Assembly: GCA_002350625.1 (NCBI GenBank)
Contig: DEFE01000050.1
Location: 1-17,294, forward strand
Direction: 5' to 3'
DNA: 17,294 nt
Source of the DNA: Lachnospiraceae bacterium UBA2860
GTDB taxonomy: Bacteria; Bacillota; Clostridia; Lachnospirales; Lachnospiraceae
In this document: in pieces, positions 14,480 through 17,294 of the stretch
Numbering within the stretch: position 1 is the stretch's first letter
Layout: every line of letters starts with the position of its first letter
Notes under the pieces: model-generated
What the model was told of the DNA's origin: nothing
Databases searched by the model: none
Seen by the model: the letters and a program-made list of their open reading frames with translations, nothing else
Made by a program: the position numbers and the translations under genes

Positions 14480-15754
14480 ATGCATCCGGAAAATATGCAT
14501 CTGTTTCACGGAAACATACTTTATGCGAGATCAAGACACGAGCTTGCCGTCTATGAAAACAGTTATATCGCCGTCGAGGACGGCGTCGTAGAAGGCATAT
14601 ACGAAACGCTGCCGGAACCCATGCTGAGCCTGCCCGTCAGAGATTTCGGCGAAGGCGTGATCATCCCGGCCTTCTCGGACCTCCATGTGCACGCCCCGCA
14701 GTATCCGCAGCGGGGACTGGCCATGGACTGCCTGCTCTATGACTGGCTGAACGACTATACCTTCCCGCTCGAGGCGAAGTATAAAGACCCGGAGTTTGCG
14801 CGCGCGGTCTATGACGCATTTACGAATGATCTCGTCGCAAATGGCACCTTCCACGCCTGCATCTTCGGCACGATTCATCCGGAGGCGACGGGATATCTCC
14901 TCGAGACGCTCGAGAAGAAAGGGCTGTCCGCCTATGTCGGAAAAGTCAACATGGACAAGGCCTCCCCCGCTTATCTGTGTGAAAAAACTGCGGACTCCCT
15001 GCAAGAGACAGAGGCATTTCTGGAGAAATACGCGGGGAATAAAACGGCGCGCCCGCTCCTCACGCCCCGATTCGCGCCAACCTGCAGCAAGGAACTGCTC
15101 GCCGGCCTCGGCCGCCTGGCCGCCAAATATGAGGTGGGCGTACAGACCCACATCGTGGAGTCAAAGTGGGAGGCCTCCCAGGCGCTTCTGGATTTCCCGG
15201 ACGCGTCCTCGGACATGGGGATCTATGAAAAAGCCGGCCTCCTGGAGCACGGGCCGGTCGTGGCCGCCCATTTCATCTTCCCCACGGAAGAAGACATCCG
15301 CCTCCTGAAGAAATACAACGGATACGCCGTGCAGTGTCCGGACGCCACGGTCAACGTGATCGCCGGCATCATGCGGAACAGCTTCCTTGCGACGCAGGGC
15401 GTACGGCTGGCCCTCGGCAGCGATATCGCCGGCGGCCACAGCATCGGTATCTACACGCAGGCGGCAAGAGCCATACAGCTCTCCAAACTGAAATGGTTCT
15501 ACGAGCCGGAAGGCAACAATCCCATCGGGTTCCCGGAAGCCTTCCACATGGCGACCCGGCAGGGCGGCGAGCTCTTCGGCCGCGTCGGTGCCTTCGAGAA
15601 AGGATACCGCTTCGACGCCCTCGTCATCGACGGCGTAGAGGACTCTTTCCTGACGCTCACCCCCGAGCAGAAAATCGAAAGGTTCTTCTACGCCGGCACG
15701 AAGGATAACATCGTCGCCGGATATCTGGGCGGAGAACCGGTCTCACTGCAATAG
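14480..15754 (+). CDS. guaD: Guanine deaminase
   Basis: 424 residues, an amidohydrolase of the guanine deaminase type that converts guanine to xanthine and ammonia. Zn-site and catalytic residues: HxH in FSDLHVHAPQYPQRG (65-79, H69 and H71), THIVES (223-228, H224, E227), AAHF (262-265, H264) and LGSDIAGG (312-319, D315). The PQYPQRG stretch after HxH is typical of GuaD rather than of cytosine or chlorohydrolase relatives. The start has GGAGGG at 14469-14474, 5 bases upstream. No purine riboswitch is apparent before it. The gene ends TAG, and the group II intron begins about one base later in antisense, so any native terminator is displaced to beyond the intron. Confidence 0.93.
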   Translation: MHPENMHLFHGNILYARSRHELAVYENSYIAVEDGVVEGIYETLPEPMLSLPVRDFGEGVIIPAFSDLHVHAPQYPQRGLAMDCLLYDWLNDYTFPLEAKYKDPEFARAVYDAFTNDLVANGTFHACIFGTIHPEATGYLLETLEKKGLSAYVGKVNMDKASPAYLCEKTADSLQETEAFLEKYAGNKTARPLLTPRFAPTCSKELLAGLGRLAAKYEVGVQTHIVESKWEASQALLDFPDASSDMGIYEKAGLLEHGPVVAAHFIFPTEEDIRLLKKYNGYAVQCPDATVNVIAGIMRNSFLATQGVRLALGSDIAGGHSIGIYTQAARAIQLSKLKWFYEPEGNNPIGFPEAFHMATRQGGELFGRVGAFEKGYRFDALVIDGVEDSFLTLTPEQKIERFFYAGTKDNIVAGYLGGEPVSLQ

Positions 15755-15788
15755 GGTAGAGGGAGGCAATAGCCTCGCCCCTCCCGTT

Positions 15789-15819
15789 GCACCGTACGTA
15801 CCGGTCGGGTATACGGCGC
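15789..15819 (-). ncRNA. Group II intron domain V
   Basis: The minus-strand sequence folds as an 8-bp stem (GCGCCGTA with TACGGTGC), a 2-base CG bulge on the 3' side, a 4-bp stem (TACC with GGTA) and a 5-base loop. A CGC triad in the first stem and the 2-base bulge are the catalytic signatures of domain V. The pentaloop instead of a GNRA tetraloop is slightly unusual. Confidence 0.75.
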
Positions 15820-15840
15820 TACATCAACTATAAATCAATA

Positions 15841-17193
15841 TCAAGTAGTACCAAGGTAGTAGGCAAGGGGATTAACAAGACCGGGATAAACCGTTCTGCT
15901 GTTTCTTCCTTTGCCTATTGTCAGTTTCATGCCCAGCACTTTGGGGCTGAGAATATAATTAATCACATCTCCATTGCACTGTGCGTATAGCCCTTTGCGT
16001 GAATTAGCTACTTTGTACAGGTCTTCATCCGAGAAATTGAAATGGAAGGCCTCGCAGTACCATCGAAGGTTCTTCTGAATAGTTTTCGGTTTCTTCCATT
16101 GCTTTACCATGATGACCCGTATTCTGTGCCTGATCCATTGCCCAGTCAGATCCATAAAGCCTTTCATGTTACCAATACGATAGTAGTTGATCCATCCTCG
16201 CATAATCTCATTAACCTTGTTTACGGTAACGGATAGCGGAATTGCGGCGGCTTTTCTACGACAGGTGACTACCCTGAGTTTATCCCAGAGTCTGGATTTA
16301 CGGCTTGCGAGCGGCTTGCATTTCCATTCGCTTCCGTTTTTCCAAAAGCCAAATCCGAGAAATTCGCTTTTGCTTGGCGGAACTATATGCGTTTTGGTAG
16401 GACTGACTTTCAGGAAAAGTTTCCTTTCAATCCAACTGGTGACCGATTTCATGACTCTTTCTGCCGATTTATGGCTCCTTGCAAAAATCACAAAATCATC
16501 AGCGTATCGGACAAAGGCAAGCCCACGAGCTTCCAGTTCCTTATCGAGTTTGTCGAGGTAGATGTTTGACAACACCGGCGATAACGGGCCGCCCTGGGGT
16601 ACTCCTTCCTCCGTCGGACTGATTAGTCCATCATCCATCACGCCTGCTTTCAGAAATGATCGTATCAGGTGCAGGATAATGGCATCATTGACGTTTTCCC
16701 TCAGAATTGAAATGAGTTTGTCATGATTCACTGTGTCGAAGTATTTTTCGATATCAAAATCTATGATCCATGTACGCCCCTCATTCAGGTATCCCAATGC
16801 TTCTGCCATAGCTTTATGACAATCCCGGTTGGGACGAAAGCCATAGCTGTGAGAGCTAAACAGGGGGTCATACTCTTGAGTTAACACTCTTGCCACCATC
16901 TGCTGGACTACGCGGTCTATGACCGTTGGTATTCCGAGCGGTCGGAGTTTGTCGCTGTTGGGTTTTGGTATATATACCCTTCGGACAGGCTGTGGTTTAT
17001 ACTCTTTGTTTAGGATCTGTCTTATGACTGCTGATTCATTGAGCGCAAAGTATCCCATCAGTTCTTCAACCGGCATCTTATCTATCCCCGGTGCACCTTT
17101 GTTCTTCCTGACTTCATCTACTGCCGCTCGTATGTTCTCCGGCATAAGAATCTTATCCAGTAAATCATCCACTTGTTGCTTCTCCTCTCTCAT
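15841..17193 (-). CDS. ltrA: Group II intron reverse transcriptase/maturase
   Basis: 450 residues from ATG 17193. RT fingers and palm: NKGAPGID (31-38), KLRPLGIPTVIDRVVQ (82-97), active-site Asp in IDFDIEKYFD (144-153), EGVPQGGPLSP (196-206), YADD (230-233), then the maturase X domain with RGWINYY (332-338). No HNH endonuclease is present at the C-terminus, so it is the En-minus type. It would help splicing and target-primed insertion of the intron. All RT motifs are intact and the frame is open, so it may be active. The start is uncertain: a GTG at 17259 extends it by 22 residues, but neither has a strong ribosome binding site. Confidence 0.9.
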   Translation of the reverse strand: MREEKQQVDDLLDKILMPENIRAAVDEVRKNKGAPGIDKMPVEELMGYFALNESAVIRQILNKEYKPQPVRRVYIPKPNSDKLRPLGIPTVIDRVVQQMVARVLTQEYDPLFSSHSYGFRPNRDCHKAMAEALGYLNEGRTWIIDFDIEKYFDTVNHDKLISILRENVNDAIILHLIRSFLKAGVMDDGLISPTEEGVPQGGPLSPVLSNIYLDKLDKELEARGLAFVRYADDFVIFARSHKSAERVMKSVTSWIERKLFLKVSPTKTHIVPPSKSEFLGFGFWKNGSEWKCKPLASRKSRLWDKLRVVTCRRKAAAIPLSVTVNKVNEIMRGWINYYRIGNMKGFMDLTGQWIRHRIRVIMVKQWKKPKTIQKNLRWYCEAFHFNFSDEDLYKVANSRKGLYAQCNGDVINYILSPKVLGMKLTIGKGRNSRTVYPGLVNPLAYYLGTT

Positions 17194-17294
17194 AAAGCTG
17201 TCAGGAACCTTCTTCCCTCTCCTGTTCCCCACGAAATACGTTTGCGCTTGTTGGAACACTGCCGGGTGTAGTGCAGAATATCCTGACCTTGTTT

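Larger units (their letters stand above)
15756..17294 (-). mobile_element. Group II intron, 3' part (5' half outside window)
   Basis: Read on the minus strand, a reverse transcriptase/maturase gene (domain IV) is followed by a recognisable domain V, then a domain VI-like hairpin (GAGGC/GCCTC arms near 15764-15778) and a CTAC end, placing the 3' splice boundary near 15756. Domains I-III and the 5' junction must lie beyond 17294. The region is visibly more AT-rich than its neighbours, in line with horizontal acquisition. The boundary is estimated to within a few bases. Confidence 0.8.

Overview
The window looks like chromosomal DNA from a fairly GC-rich Firmicute. A clostridial, Lachnospiraceae-type host is my best guess, from strong AGGAGG-type ribosome binding sites, a double-glycine-leader peptide, RsbU-type signalling, AzlCD, a DUF3298 secreted protein and the codon style. 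The taxon is inferred; there is no rRNA to anchor it. I see no tRNA, rRNA, CRISPR array or phage module.

Layout, left to right. (1) 26-277: a small SH3b-like protein with a bacteriocin-type GG leader, ending at a strong terminator. (2) 327-4520, minus strand: a two-gene operon of a membrane diguanylate cyclase followed by a 1034-residue MscS-family channel whose N-terminal half is two TM-Cache-like-TM sensor modules in tandem. (3) 4521-5128: a divergent intergenic region with a good minus-strand promoter, four degenerate ~43-bp tandem repeats and a 224-bp imperfect palindrome with a terminator-like core. (4) 5129-8882, plus strand: an RsbU/SpoIIE-type phosphatase receptor, psuK and psuG. The phosphatase and psuK overlap by GTGA, so sensing and pseudouridine catabolism appear to be one transcription unit. 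(5) 8887-12630, minus strand: a SpoT-like HD hydrolase fused to an APH-fold kinase, then a radical SAM/SPASM-like enzyme, azlC and azlD, tightly spaced and plausibly one operon. (6) 12857-15754, plus strand: a secreted DUF3298/RsiV-like protein and guanine deaminase. (7) 15756-17294, minus strand: the 3' part of a group II intron (reverse transcriptase/maturase, domain V, domain VI) whose 3' end falls about one base past the guaD stop codon; its 5' half lies outside the window.

Most genes sense or relay signals (c-di-GMP, phosphatase relay, possible alarmone hydrolysis) or salvage nucleosides and bases (pseudouridine, guanine). No gene set matches a known defence or biosynthetic system. The most unusual items are the double-sensor MscS channel paired with a diguanylate cyclase, the HD-kinase fusion, the GG-leader SH3b protein and the palindromic element. 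A recurring detail is short tandem duplication at gene 3' ends: the phosphatase tail, psuK, the radical SAM gene, and just after the DUF3298 gene.
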